DNA from: Dacryopinax spathularia
Taxonomy: Eukaryota > Basidiomycota > Dacrymycetes > Dacrymycetales > Dacrymycetaceae
DNA length: 64,000 nucleotides
Reading direction: 5' to 3'
NCBI GenBank assembly: GCA_037974965.1
Contig: JBBPFI010000003.1
Coordinates: 124,001 to 188,000 of the forward strand
Shown here: positions 19,018 through 42,755 of the stretch, piece after piece
How the letters are laid out: each line of letters opens with the position of its first letter
Position numbering within the stretch: the stretch's first letter is position 1
The notes under the pieces: generated by a model
Seen by the model: only the letters and a program-made list of their open reading frames with translations
Database searches by the model: none
Told to the model about the DNA's origin: nothing
Translations under genes and position numbers: made by a program

Positions 19018-20712
19018 TCAAGCAATCAACGTGAGCTCTCTACAGGCATGATCAGTAACTGTTTCCAACCGGGCGAGAAAAGGCGCATACTTCCGCCTCT
19101 GCTTGGCGAACGCGTCTTTGTACGTGTCCCATATCCGCATCAGCTCTTGGATGTATAGCTTCTGCGTCTCCTCCAGCAGCTGCTGGCTAGGGTTAGCCAC
19201 ACGCTCTACGTGGATCGGCCGGCCGCAGACGATCACGATCCGCCGGCGGTAGGGCATCAGCCCGATGGTGTCTGGAAGATTAGTCAGCTCTTTCCGGAGG
19301 GAAAGCGGAAGGATGAGATACAGTTTAAGATGCCTCGCCCGTGGAAGAGCGGGAGCGTGAACCCGAAGAGGTGCTGGAACTTCTTTTGTAGCTTGTAGAT
19401 CGTGGTGCCCTTCTCGCTCGAGAGTTGCTCATAGATCTGTTCTCTTGTCAGCATGACATGAAATTGGCTGAGGAGCTCATTTACATCATTCTCTCCGAAG
19501 GAGAAGACAGGCACAAGATCGGCTCTAAAGCTCCACTTAGTATCCCGACAAGATCGCGGTTGCGCCTGCTTACCCATACTGGATAGCCAGCTTGATAAAC
19601 CCAAACCTCTTTTTGAGCGTCAAGTCCGCCGTCCCAGGATGCGCACTCAAGCTCTCTGCAGCGCCTCCAATAACGATGGTGATGCTGTGCCCCGGTCCCT
19701 TCTTCAGCACATTTGCGCAGGAGCGGCGCGAAACGGAGGCGATTCCCATCCATAGGAGGATGTCGCGGTAGATCGGGAGATAGAAGTTGGAGGAGAGGGT
19801 GAGGAGGTGGGGGGTTATGCCAGGAAAATGCTGGGAGAAGCCAAGACCTGCGCGAATTTGTAGAGCAGATTCGACGATAGATGAGGTGAGAGTGCACTCA
19901 CTCTCGGTTGCGAATGTTGCGAGCGCTCCCCTGCACGGCAAAGGTCAGCAAGAGCGTTGGGCACCGGGTAAATAGACGGACATGCCAATAATCCCATGGG
20001 GATGATAGCCAAAGATATACGGTCTATCTGGAGGAAGAACTGCTTCCTATCCCCACCGGTCAGCCCCTGCTGATACTGAACACGCGCAACATACCTTCAT
20101 CAGCCTGTTCGAATCATCAGATCTTGTTTCTCATAATGCGGATGGATATGCGTACTCAGCAGGATAATACTCGGCAAAATGTTTCCAGAAGCTCAATCTT
20201 CTGAACCACGGCCAAGGTCGTCCACCGTTATTGGGCGCGTCGTCGATGAAGAAGACCCATATCAGGTAAATGGTGATGAGGGGCCAAAATGGCGGGAACG
20301 AGCTAGCGAAGCGTTAGCATACAGAGATGATGTTTGGGCAGGTGGAGATGACGTACCAGAGAATGAAGAAGAGTGACATCGTGAAGGGAATCATGAGAGC
20401 CCAGCACGCTACGGCGGCGGTTTGCAGCCTGCGCTGCCGGGGTACGACGAAGGGTGCGAATCTGAACCGAGTAGGTCAGCCCACATAACCATCGTGAGAT
20501 CTCAGAACGACTCACTCGATATGTGGCAACGGCGCCTCGATCCTGGGAATCTTCAACCTCGGCAGCAAGGACAACGAGACCGACGACGGGGAGCGGGATG
20601 CGCTCGGCGTACTAGCCCCAGACGTCTTCCCCGACTTCGGCTCCCGCTTCTCCTTCTCCCTTTCCTTCTCTCCGTCCACACTGGGCGGCGCATTCGAGTT
20701 CGACCCAGCCAT
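19018..20712 (-). CDS. DGA1: Diacylglycerol O-acyltransferase, DGAT2 family
   Basis: Nine exons (20712-20516, 20461-20357, 20302-20156, 20104-20095, 20046-19982, 19930-19902, 19847-19574, 19524-19322, 19271-19018) give 427 residues with the frame closed throughout. The enzyme transfers acyl-CoA to diacylglycerol, the last step of triacylglycerol synthesis, in the ER and on lipid droplets. Seen: a basic, Ser-rich cytosolic N-terminus, two hydrophobic segments near residues 78-120, WKHFAEYYPAELMK, the active-site-type YIFGYHPHGIIG (HPHG), LGFSQHFPGITPHLLTL, the GGAAESL motif and the C-terminal GRPIHVERVANPS. All are hallmarks of DGAT2. Exon 4 is only 10 nt long. The length is normal for fungal DGAT2. 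I am confident of family and function. Confidence 0.95.
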
Positions 20713-21537
20713 TGTGGGCTAGCAAACGCGCAAGTCGAGCCAGTTGTGGTCGTTGTGGTGGTCGATAGGTGTATGCGCCAATCACTGCCCGCTACGTGAA
20801 AGGGAATGTAGGGCAGCGGAGAACGGTCACTGATGGGGCTAACCCGTCCCTTTCCGGCTGCAATCTGCAGTCCCGACAATAGGGATATCTGTGGCACCCA
20901 AAGGTCGATTGTAGAGCGATGGCCGATTGCGCTAAGCGAGGCTGCTCGTTCGCGTCCTGACTCTTTTGAGGTACTCAGCGACTCGACCGGGGATTCGTCG
21001 GCTCCCGCACGTCAGGGTACAGAAGCGGCTTGGCGATTGCGCACAGGGATAGGCGATTGAGATGTCAGCGCCGGTGTCGTCGGAGGGGGATGGGGATGGC
21101 GCAGAATGAAAGGGCGATGTCGTCGAGAAGTGATATTGATGGGGAAACGGTTTGACAGGCGGGACAATGCAGCTGAAGGGGAAAAGAGGCTTCGAGGCTG
21201 GACGCGATGCCGTCACGGGCGCGCGGTAAGCGCATCATACGGACACACCTACCCTGGCAGGAACGTTCATCTCATTGGTCGCTGAGTCTCCCGGCCGTTT
21301 CTCACAACTCTGATCAGAACAACGCAGACAATCAATCATCTGCGGTCCATACAATAAACGTCTAATGGGACGCATTGCATTTTGAGGTCGTGTAGTTACA
21401 GAATAGAAACGGAAATTGTGGAAGAATAATCCGCCAGCATCATAAGGAGTGCAGGTAAAGTAAGGCTGGGTCAGTGGCCCACGCCCAAGGGTGTCGCGTA
21501 CATTTGGGAGCACTCATCCAAACAACAAACTGTTCTC
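20713..21537. other. Intergenic region, DGA1 promoter and CDC48 3' side
   Basis: 825 bp between the DGA1 start and the CDC48 stop, both on the minus strand. It holds the DGA1 promoter and the CDC48 3' UTR. No ORF with recognisable content and no clear element. Confidence 0.5.
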
Positions 21538-24242
<2,705 letters not shown>

Positions 24243-24817
24243 GATCTATAGTATAGCGCAAAGGATGGGGGTGGTATGGGAGGGGTGAACGATGGTGACA
24301 GTACAGGTTGAAGGCTGACGCGACGTTCCGGCCTTATGAGGGGCGCGAGGTAACGTTGGAAAGTGCGAGAGGGCAACGGGAGCTTTTCTTTTGGGCTGAC
24401 GCGGCTCCAGGACCCCGATCACCGCACATCGACCGGAATGAGCGATACGCGAAGCGACTCCCTCAGCTGGTTACGTGGACGCCTGCAACGGCGGCTCCGA
24501 CTTTGGGCGACTACGACCTCGCCGAGATAGGCAACAATAAGGAGAACATACAGACAATGCGACATCGCCTTCAAATGTCTGCCTTCTGTCGGCTGGAAGC
24601 TATGAGTGGGTTGGGTATGGGGCGGTAATTGGTGCAATGCCTTCGTGTACTCGGGTGCGAGCGGCATTGAGGACCAAGTAAGGCGAGTGTATGCGCTGAG
24701 GGAAGAGTACCGCGATCGGATTGCTCAGATAGCACACTGTGTCGGTCCACCTCACCAAACCATCCTATAATACAACAAGAACACCCTCCAAGAAGAACCG
24801 ATTCATGACCACGACAT
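24243..24817. other. CDC48 promoter region
   Basis: 575 bp between the CDC48 start and the end of the thioesterase gene, both on the minus strand. No plausible gene. No TATA or known motif that I would name with confidence. Confidence 0.5.
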
Positions 24818-25838
24818 CTAGCTCTTCTCCCCTCTCCTCTGCAAGGCGTCCGACAACTCCCTCGGCGGCACGCACTTCTTCCAGATATCGTAGTCGTACC
24901 AGACGCAGACGGCCTCTGCGGTGCATACGGGTGCTTGCTGGGTATAGGAGTACGCCAAGCAGGATAAGGTGAATTGGGTTGGGGTAAAACTGTGCGGCTT
25001 GTGCGCGATCAACAGCTGTCACTACAGTTAGCACGGACACTTGGTAAAAGCAGTCGGAAGGGCGTACGGTATCGGGATATGTGACTGGTCTCTGCGTTCA
25101 TGAAATATATTAGATGTGGAGGAGAGTGAAATGACGAAGTTGTGCCCACCCGAAATCGTACATCTATGCTCTTCAGGATAATGCTCACGCCCCTCCCCTC
25201 CATCATATCCTTCGCCATCCTTGGTCCTCCGACCTCCGCACCAATCTGCTCCGTGAGCCTCATCCGGCCCTGCAGTCCACAACAGTCAGGATCCTTCACG
25301 ATCAGAGCAAGAAGGGTACACGCACCGACTCGAAGAACCGCACATAGCGCACATTGTTCAGATGCCTGAAACTGTCCAGATCGCCCCAAGCAACCTGCTG
25401 CTCCCACATGCTCTCCACATCGTACCCCTCCTTCCTAGCATACTCGCGCCCAGCCATCCAGTTGTCGAACGCCTCTTGGGCCCGATCGAGCGGCTTTTCC
25501 GCTGCATCGGTAGACTTCTGCGGATGTTCGGCAGAGTGGTCGACAGGTCGTTCTCTTCCTATCTCTGGCTGTTTATGCGCTGATTGGGTGGGCTTCTCGT
25601 GCGATTCTAGGCCGGCTCTGGCCAGTGCATGTAAGGAGGGTGGATCATCTGGATCGGCAGGGCCTGCTTCACCAGGAGCCAGGTAGTATGGGGACGATGG
25701 GTCGCTGAATAGCTTGTAGAGTGCCTGCAGCTTCTTCTCGTGTTCGTCATGCCTTACACATGAGCGCGAGAGGTGCCTATATCCTTGCAGACGCCGACAG
25801 GAAGGGGCAACACGCCGCACAAGAGACGAAGTGAGCAT
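24818..25838 (-). CDS. Hotdog-fold thioesterase, probably mitochondrial
   Basis: Four exons (25838-25326, 25269-25150, 25091-25068, 25015-24818), 284 residues. The third exon is only 24 nt, and the introns are 52-58 bp. The first about 30 residues (MLTSSLVRRVAPSCRRLQGYRHLSRS) are basic and lack acidic residues, like a mitochondrial presequence. A low-complexity linker follows. The signature WGDLDSFRHLNNVRYVRFFES is the 4HBT-type thioesterase motif (D-x-D...H-x-N-N). It continues with RPVTYPDTLLIAHKP and AYSYTQQAPVCTAEAVCVWYDY, as in fungal acyl-CoA thioesterase-like proteins. The substrate is unknown. The start at 25838 was chosen because the presequence begins there. It lies 210 bp downstream of TEL1 on the same strand. 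Confidence 0.85.
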
Positions 25839-26048
25839 CCTGCGGGTGGACAGACCTGGTCGAGCAGGACCAGACGCGAGGAAGTATGCGGTCCCTGAAG
25901 GTGGTCCAGGAGGTGAAAGATGAACACATACATCATGCATTACCAACTACAAGAGATGCGGGAAACGTGCTTAGAAGTACAGTGCGGATTGCTCGGTAGG
26001 GAATCATGATGATGGAGGTATACAGAAAATGTAGGGAGTTGGTGCCCG

Positions 26049-35767
<9,719 letters not shown>

Positions 35768-38663
35768 CGTCTATGTCCTTTTGTCTAGGCTGTCCTTTGA
35801 TCTTGCTCGCAGCCTGTGAAGAGGGGTATAATGATGGCGTCGCGCTGATAAGGACGCCAAACTATCAGCGTACACCGCGCCCGACTCACGAACAGAAGCG
35901 CTCAGAAACGGCCAGACGCGGGGAACGTGACGAGAGCTTATGTAAGCCGAGCGGGTGCTTTTGGACGCGTTTTACAGTCACGAAATTTGCGCGTTGGTGG
36001 CCTCTGTCGTCTTGTCCTCTTTCGCCCTCTTGGGCTCTCTAGCTTTTGCTTTTGTCGGCTGACAATGATATCTCGTTCAATCTGGTCAACATAAACGTCT
36101 GCAAGATGACAACTTGATACTGAATCACCCGAGTCACTCCCATTTCTCCTCCCCTTTCGTTTATGTCTCTGGTTCTCTTTCTCCTCTCCGCTCCCATACT
36201 GGCCTCTTTCTGCCCGCGCAGCCTTCCCCAACGCTGCCAGCGGTTCTGGTGAAGGGCCAAAACCGATTCCCGCCCCTCCTCCACCCATGGGTTTGCCCAA
36301 GGTTGGAAGGGGGGGTGAGTGAGGAGACCGCACTTACACCGGCTGCTCTTGATGAGTGGGGTGGTCGGATATGTGGTCGGACAGCTCTTTCCTTCGATTA
36401 TCTTCTGCTTATTGTTGGTGATGGAGCACTTGGGTGGCGTGAGCGTGCCAGTGGGAAGCCAGTTTTTGGATAAGAGCCGCTGCGTGGCCGCACTAGCGCT
36501 GTGTCCATTCCGCAAAGGCAGGAGGTTAATGCTCGATTTGGTATGTGTTCGCGCTCATCATCGACCCTCCTTGTCTACGTTTGATATATTCCGGTCCAAT
36601 CAATTATCACAGGTATTTTCCTCGATAATCCTAGGATCTATGCGTCTGCTTCGTGTCGAACAAACCCAGGAGCCCATTTTCCGTAACTGCATTCATCAGA
36701 CCACGTCCACCTAAGCGCATACAGCGCCATACCCTATGGGACAATCGATTCTTCACCTCTCACCTACGCGATCCACTCATCCCGTGTCTTCCGCATCCCG
36801 CTGGCCGCAATTTCTCCGCCCTTCCCCCTGCCCAACAAGTGTGCTCTACCAAAAAAAAGCCGAAGATCATCCGTCCCGCACGTGCTTTCTCATGCTCGTT
36901 ATCCCACTCACCAGGCGCATGCGTATGCGACCTTCCCGATCTGGCTGAGTTATTTCTCCTTTGCATGCCGTGAGCTGGCTCAGTATGGGTGGGGGTCGCC
37001 TCGATCGAAGAAGGATTTGTTCAGCGTGCAGCGCAGACTTCATGTGCTACGAACGAGGCGAAGGACGATCGGTGCATATGCTCAAAGCGCGGTGGCTGCC
37101 TGCAATAGTCTCGCTTAAGCGCCGACATTGCGGCGCAGCCGCGAAGGTACAACCCAACCACTTTCGGTTTTCCCTTTATCGACAAGTATATGCATACTCT
37201 TCCTACTCAAGTACATACATCCCGCCCGCTCTCTCTCCAATAATAACCCGATGACTCGCGCCGCATGCCTCTCCCGGCTCTCCGGCGCTCTCGGACTCAT
37301 CAAAGCCCACCTCGCCGCACGTCCGATCACGTAAAACGCTCGTAACATCCCCCTCGAGCCACGCATCCTACGCACGCCACCCAGCTCATCGTCCACACCT
37401 TCAAAAGCGCCGAAGCGCCGAACGCCGGTGGCGGTCGTCCGACCGCAAGACCGCACGGCCCGGGTTCGCACAACAGCTCCCGCGGCTCCGTCCTCCCGGC
37501 CTTCCGGGCATGACCGCGTTCCGTTCTCCCAACCCGGGCGAGACAATCCCCTGTGGCAAACCACAGCAAAAGGAAGGGAACGTGCATCCCAGCAAGTCAG
37601 CTCTCCATGCGTGTCATTCGGGTCAGTACGCATGGTGGGTGCAGCTAGCGAGGATGTCGTGTGCTGAGTGAGACTTCTGCGGCTGGGTGATGGGTGGATG
37701 CGATGGAGGGACCACGTGATCGGTCTGAAGGGTGCTGCCCCAAGGGAATTGGGCCTGCCTTGTTAGGTGTGTGTGCCTGCGAGGCACGCGAAGGTGCGAG
37801 ACGACTACTGACTTTGTATAGCCTGCATGCAGCCTTCATTGCATGAGTCGGTGTAGCCTCGTTGTCTATCCCGCTAAATCCGATCATAATACAATCCGAT
37901 ACATATAGTCAGTTAATGTTGTACACTGTCCCAGCCCCTCCTGGTCAACCCTCCATTCCCCATTGTCCAGACCATCTTTTGCTGACCCTGACTGACTCGT
38001 TGTGTGGCGTGCATTTCTGTGCCTCGCAACCCTGACCGCTGCTGCCCCCAGTTACAGTTACCCCTGAGAAGTGGGAAGGAAGTCAATTCGGCCAAATCCC
38101 CCATCTTTTCCTCCCTATAAACCGGCACGCAGCTGCTCGTCGCCGTGCCCCCTCTCCTTGCTCATCGTCCACCCCCGCCTCCAGCCCCAACGACGACGAC
38201 CAGCAGCCCCCCTCCGAACTCCGCTTAGCCCCCCGTCGGCCGCGTAGCTGACGTGCGTCCCTCGTGCTCACAGAACGGAAAATAACTCATCAGCCACGGC
38301 TCCCACGCAGTCCCAACCCTCCCCTTCCGACTCACCACCACCACCACCACCATCAGCGTCGACATCGGCGTCGGCGTCGTCGTCGTCCTCTGCTGCGTCT
38401 ACATCGACCGCCCCGCCACTGCTCTCTAGCCCACCTAGACCCGCTATACCGCGCGTGCTGCTCGACTACGCGTACGACAGATCGTTACCCCCGCAGCTGC
38501 AGGAAGAAGAACGCGTCGTACGTCACTTCCTTCTCCGCTTTTTTGTCGCGTAGGCGCCACTTGCTGATCATCACTCCTTTCCTCCTTTCCCCTCACCATC
38601 CTCACGCGAACTCCTCGCACTCACCCACCTCGACCTTACTGTGCCGCTCGCTCGCCGCTCGCC
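35768..38663. other. 2.9-kb region without a clear gene
   Basis: Between TEL1 and the LC8 gene, whose starts diverge. Several ORFs of 60-170 codons overlap on both strands, but none has a recognisable motif or consistent splice sites. The last 550 bp hold a TATAAA at 38117-38122, a CCA/ACC microsatellite around 38335-38352 and an open Ser/Pro-rich frame (38278-38520) ending at a GTACGT donor-like site, discussed as a finding. The right part is probably the long promoter and leader of the LC8 gene. Confidence 0.5.
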
Positions 38664-39135
38664 ATGCCCCAGATGTCCGAAAAAGACTCCTCCACCCACC
38701 TCTCGGACGACTCCGCCCTCCCCGGCGCGCCAAAGGGCGGCGACCCTTCGACGCCCGAGCCCAAAGCGACCATCAAGTCGGTCGACATGTCCGAGGAGAT
38801 GCAGGCCGAAGCGATCGAGATCACCAGCAAGGCGCTCGACAAGTTCAGCATCGAGAAGGATATTGCGGCGTATATTAAGCGCGAGTTTGATAGGCGGTAC
38901 CAGCCGACGTGGCATGTTGTCGTCGGGAAGAACTATGGGAGCTATGTTACGCATGGTGCGCCTCGCTTACTTCCTCCTTTTTCTCCTCCTCCTCCTCGTC
39001 GCACGCACTCTTTCGCGCACAAGTTGCCTTGCCGGCAAGAAGGGTGTAGGACTAGCACTGACAGCTTGAACAGAGACGAAACACTTCATCTACTTCTACA
39101 TCCGCTCCCTCGCCATCCTCATCTGGAAATCATGA
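38664..39135 (+). CDS. DYN2: Dynein light chain LC8
   Basis: Two exons (38664-38955, 39074-39135) with one 118-bp intron, 117 residues. The conserved core matches LC8/DYNLL along its whole length: [56 protein letters not shown], then [20 protein letters not shown] after the intron. LC8 is a homodimeric hub that binds dynein intermediate chain and many short linear motifs. Typical LC8 is about 90 residues; here an extra 27-residue Ser/Thr/Pro-rich N-terminus is predicted. A second ATG at 38673 is also possible. It is convergent with AXL2. Confidence 0.96.
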
Positions 39136-39866
39136 TCGACCGTACCCAGCAACGGCACGCATCCGTCAACGGCCACGATGATGTATCTCTTACGACCCTC
39201 TTCCGCCTGCCCATCCATCTTCATTCCCACTGCTCTGCCCCCAGCTTCCCGCCTCTGCTCCGTCTCTACACTGTGCTGGTCTTTGATGATAAAGTGAGGT
39301 TGTGGAGTGGAGAGAGTGGGCGAGGGCGAAGGGCGAGCAGCTTATATAGGTAGTCACTACGTTTAATGTTCATTCTTGTGGGTTTTTTGCTTTCCACATC
39401 CCGTGCCGTGCCATCCAACTACCAGTGGCCCACCCTCTACCCGTGGGAAAAGAAACCAGTCGACCTGCCCATCTCGTGCCCATCTTGGGCAGCTCGAGCC
39501 GAACCAAGAACCTTTTGCTGCCTCCTTCGGGCGCTAGCCAAATGCAGGAGACATTGTACTGTCATTAACGAGCTAATTTTGTAGAGAGTTCTGTGCGTGC
39601 ACTGTTAAGCAGCAGAAAACAGCAGAAAGCGGTGGTACTAGAGTAAAGTAAAGTACTAGAGGGTATCCAACGCGAACAACAAACGAAAAACTCAGAAGCA
39701 AAGGGAAAGGGGAAAGCTAGGGATACAGCATCAAGATAATGTGTCTGGTTGTTTTGGGGGTATGTGGGTGGGAGGTAAGAGCCCGCTCGCAGTTGGAGGT
39801 CAACACAGAATAGGAAGGAAGGCCAAGAGACGTCAAAGGAAAGAGACAGCAGGAAGCAGGAAGGCG
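39136..39866. other. Spacer between convergent LC8 and AXL2 genes
   Basis: 731 bp holding the two 3' UTRs. The overlapping ORFs in it have no recognisable content. Confidence 0.5.
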
Positions 39867-42755
39867 TTATTGTGCCCACCCTCCATCATAAATGATGGCC
39901 GACCCCACCACCGGTGTCGCTCCCTGCCCCTGCCCCTGCCCCTGCCCACCAGCAGCAGTCACGCCAGTATTCAGATACCTAAAACTCCCATTCCCCATAG
40001 GAGGCGAAAGCATCGTCACAGCCTTATGCGACTCGAGCCTATTAAGCGTCGTCACCTCATCAGACTTGCGCTCGCTCGTAAAGTCCACCAGGCGCGGTCG
40101 TTTGGGCGTCCCATGCTTGCCGGGAGTAGTGGTGGAAGTGGTGGTAGGGACGAGCGCGGCGCGACTGATGATGACTTCTTCCTCGTCGGCGTCCGTCTCC
40201 CCGTCGACTTCGTCCTCGTCCCCTTCCTCAACACACCCCATCTGCCGAGCTGTTAAGGGAGGGGCAAAGTCCTTTCTCCTCACAGGCCGCTCACTCTCCA
40301 CACTCCCGCTCTTCCCCAGTCCTAGGCCATGTCCATGCCCATGCGAATACCCCTCACTGCTCCCATAACCCGTCCCTTCGGAGGAGGAGAACCCCGCTGA
40401 GCCGCCACTGCCAGAGCCAGTGACGCCGCTCTCTGCTCCTAGCGTACTTGCAAAGCCCGAGTAGGACTCGCGTCGGAAAGGGTTGGAGTCGCGGTCACGA
40501 GCATGCATGAACGGGTTGCTCCCTCTCTTCCCTCCGCCGCCGGGGTGGATGATCCCGCTCGCCATCGAGTCCGGCTGGGAAGGCGGGCTCGTATACCCAT
40601 AGTTATCATACTCATACCCATATCCAGCACTGTCCGACCCAGGCACAGGGGCAAGAGAAGGCGGAGGCGTCCAACTCTCCTCCTGCGGCAAACTCGGCTG
40701 CACAAACCTGACGCTCACCCCTCCGCCTCCCTCCTGTCCCCTAACGAACGCCCGCTCCGGCGCGTCCGGTACGCGGATCAGGATCCCCCGACCGGCGGGC
40801 ACGCCCATCCCCGGATGCGGGACGGGGCCACCGGAGATATGGCGCGAGATCCGGGAGATGGGCTTGGAGATCTGCCATTTCTTTATTGACCCCGTGCGGG
40901 AAGCGAGGGAGCCGGACCCGAGGCGCGTCCACCAGGCTTCTTTCTTCTCCTTGAGGCCCTGGGCTGCAGGAGCAGGGGGAGCAGGCGGGGGTGGGGACAT
41001 GGAGCGGTTGGAGCCTGATCTGGGAAGAATGGGCAGATCTTTGGGGTGGGGGACGTAAGGCTGAGCAGGGATCGAGTCTGCCATCGAGTACGTGCCGAGC
41101 TCGTCCACCGCAGCTTTGGCGTCCGGGGAAGGCGAGCTGAACCCGAGCCCAAGGTACTTCTCCTCGTCCGCTGTCGTACTAGGCGACCCGAGGCTGCTGC
41201 TCCCCCTGCGAGAAGTATCGATCACGTAAGCCTTCCCTATCAGGCTCTTTCGCACTCGCTGTCCTCGCTGAGTGCGCCGGAGGCAGCAGATGAGGAGGAG
41301 GAAGAGGACGAGTACTGCTGCTAGGGAGCCTAGGACGGCTAGTGCGATCCGGGCTGCGGGGGAGAGGGATGCTGCTCCGCTGTCGGAGGCGGATACGCCG
41401 GAGTTGGACGAGGAGGAGGAGATTAGGAGGGGGATGGTGGTGTGCGATGTCGTGTTGGAGGAGGGGGAGAGAGCGGAGAGGGTTATGTTCCCCGAAGTGT
41501 ACTTCAGGTCTTGGGGTGCTGTCCCGGAGAGGCTTGGGACGCCGGAGGAGGAGAAAGAGAGCCAGTCGCTCATCGATGAAGGGGCGAAGTTTGCGGAGAG
41601 CTGGGCATCGGGGATAGAGGCGTTCGAGAGCCATGCTCCGAGGGGCTGGGAGAGCTTCGTCCCCGGAGCGATGGTGATGGCCGGAAGGGAAGCGTGGGAG
41701 AAGTAAGAAGGGAAGAGGGCGATCGTTAGATTCGTAAGGACTGAAGGGGCCGGGAGGGAGGAGGTGATATTGACCGGCACTTGCACTGCACTGGAGGAAG
41801 AGCTTGGAGGTGTACCGGCCAGCGTCGGCGGCGAACCAGACAGCGATAACCAAGACGGTAGTCCCTCCCCACTCTCCTGCAATAGCTGCAGAGACGTAAT
41901 GTTCCCCGCCCCGATCGGCGCGCCATTAACCGTCACCTGCCCTCCCAACGCGTCCAGCAGGGAGACGCTCGTCTCCTCGCCAATGGTCATGTTCACCCCT
42001 ACTGCTCCTCCTTGGGGCAGCTCGATATCCCAGGGCGAGAGCACGAGCTTGAACGCCTCCCTCGCTGCGCTGAACCCCCACACATCGCTAGCGATCAACT
42101 CCACGTCCAGCTCGTACGGGTAAGTCAACGCGTCTTGCCCTGGTGTGACACCAGTAAAGGTAAGGGTGGTATTGGAGAACGTGAGCCAGCTTGGCAATGG
42201 CTCGCCAGAAGAGAGAAGGGCGCTGTAGAACAAACTTGCACCTGTTGGTGAGGAGAACGACGACGGCTGAAGACCAATGGCAAAACTCCATGAGGGCGGG
42301 ATCCGGAGACCTGGTGTTTCTCCGGCGGAGGAGGTGCTGGAGAGCGCATAGGCAGAAGAGATGGAGTGCGAGGCTTGGACTGAGGAGGGGGAGAATTGGT
42401 CGCTCAGGGAAGTGCCGATGCTTGGTGCTGGTGCGTTGGAGACGAGGAGGGTGAACGCGTCTTGTGTTGTTTGTCCGCCTGCTGAGGAAGCGGTGAGGGT
42501 CACGCTCGTCGAGGACACGTCTGACTCTTGTGGTGTTCCGCTCATTGTCAGCGTTGAGGCGTCGAACGTAGCCCATGAAGGGAGGTTGGACGCGCTATAT
42601 GTTGTTTGCTGCGCTTGCCCATCGCTGATGAAAGAGTTGGGCGAGAAAGTGAAGGAGTATGCGCTGCCAGGGCGAGCGATAAGTGGTAGTTGTGAGGCGA
42701 GGGGGATGGGGATCGCGCTGCCCGAGCTCGAACTTGAGCTGGAGCTGGACGCCAT
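39867..42755 (-). CDS. AXL2: Axl2-like membrane protein with cadherin-like repeats
   Basis: A single long exon, 962 residues. Axl2 marks axial bud sites and works with septins in yeast polarity. Seen: from residue about 15, several dystroglycan/cadherin-like (CADG) modules with the recurring pattern LPSWLTF...TLTFTGTP (SNLPSWATFDASTLTMSGTP, LPSWLTFSNTTLTFTG, GLPSWLSLSGSPPTLAGTP). A transmembrane helix lies near residues 470-495 (IALAVLGSLAAVLVLFLLLICC), followed by a basic stop-transfer CLRR and a 460-residue cytosolic tail rich in Ser, Pro and Gly. The predicted N-terminus (a run of Ser) does not look like a signal peptide, although a type I protein needs one, so an upstream coding exon may be missing. 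The CADG plus one-TM layout supports the call; axial budding as such is not implied. Confidence 0.88.
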   Translation of the reverse strand: MASSSSSSSSSGSAIPIPLASQLPLIARPGSAYSFTFSPNSFISDGQAQQTTYSASNLPSWATFDASTLTMSGTPQESDVSSTSVTLTASSAGGQTTQDAFTLLVSNAPAPSIGTSLSDQFSPSSVQASHSISSAYALSSTSSAGETPGLRIPPSWSFAIGLQPSSFSSPTGASLFYSALLSSGEPLPSWLTFSNTTLTFTGVTPGQDALTYPYELDVELIASDVWGFSAAREAFKLVLSPWDIELPQGGAVGVNMTIGEETSVSLLDALGGQVTVNGAPIGAGNITSLQLLQESGEGLPSWLSLSGSPPTLAGTPPSSSSSAVQVPVNITSSLPAPSVLTNLTIALFPSYFSHASLPAITIAPGTKLSQPLGAWLSNASIPDAQLSANFAPSSMSDWLSFSSSGVPSLSGTAPQDLKYTSGNITLSALSPSSNTTSHTTIPLLISSSSSNSGVSASDSGAASLSPAARIALAVLGSLAAVLVLFLLLICCLRRTQRGQRVRKSLIGKAYVIDTSRRGSSSLGSPSTTADEEKYLGLGFSSPSPDAKAAVDELGTYSMADSIPAQPYVPHPKDLPILPRSGSNRSMSPPPPAPPAPAAQGLKEKKEAWWTRLGSGSLASRTGSIKKWQISKPISRISRHISGGPVPHPGMGVPAGRGILIRVPDAPERAFVRGQEGGGGVSVRFVQPSLPQEESWTPPPSLAPVPGSDSAGYGYEYDNYGYTSPPSQPDSMASGIIHPGGGGKRGSNPFMHARDRDSNPFRRESYSGFASTLGAESGVTGSGSGGSAGFSSSEGTGYGSSEGYSHGHGHGLGLGKSGSVESERPVRRKDFAPPLTARQMGCVEEGDEDEVDGETDADEEEVIISRAALVPTTTSTTTPGKHGTPKRPRLVDFTSERKSDEVTTLNRLESHKAVTMLSPPMGNGSFRYLNTGVTAAGGQGQGQGQGATPVVGSAIIYDGGWAQ

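Noticed and set aside
36039-36515. 158-codon minus-strand frame
   Set aside because: Low-information sequence with overlapping frames on both strands and no motif, splice site or coding bias that I can see.
37115-37633. 172-codon minus-strand frame in GC-rich sequence
   Set aside because: GC-rich DNA gives long chance frames; no recognisable domain.
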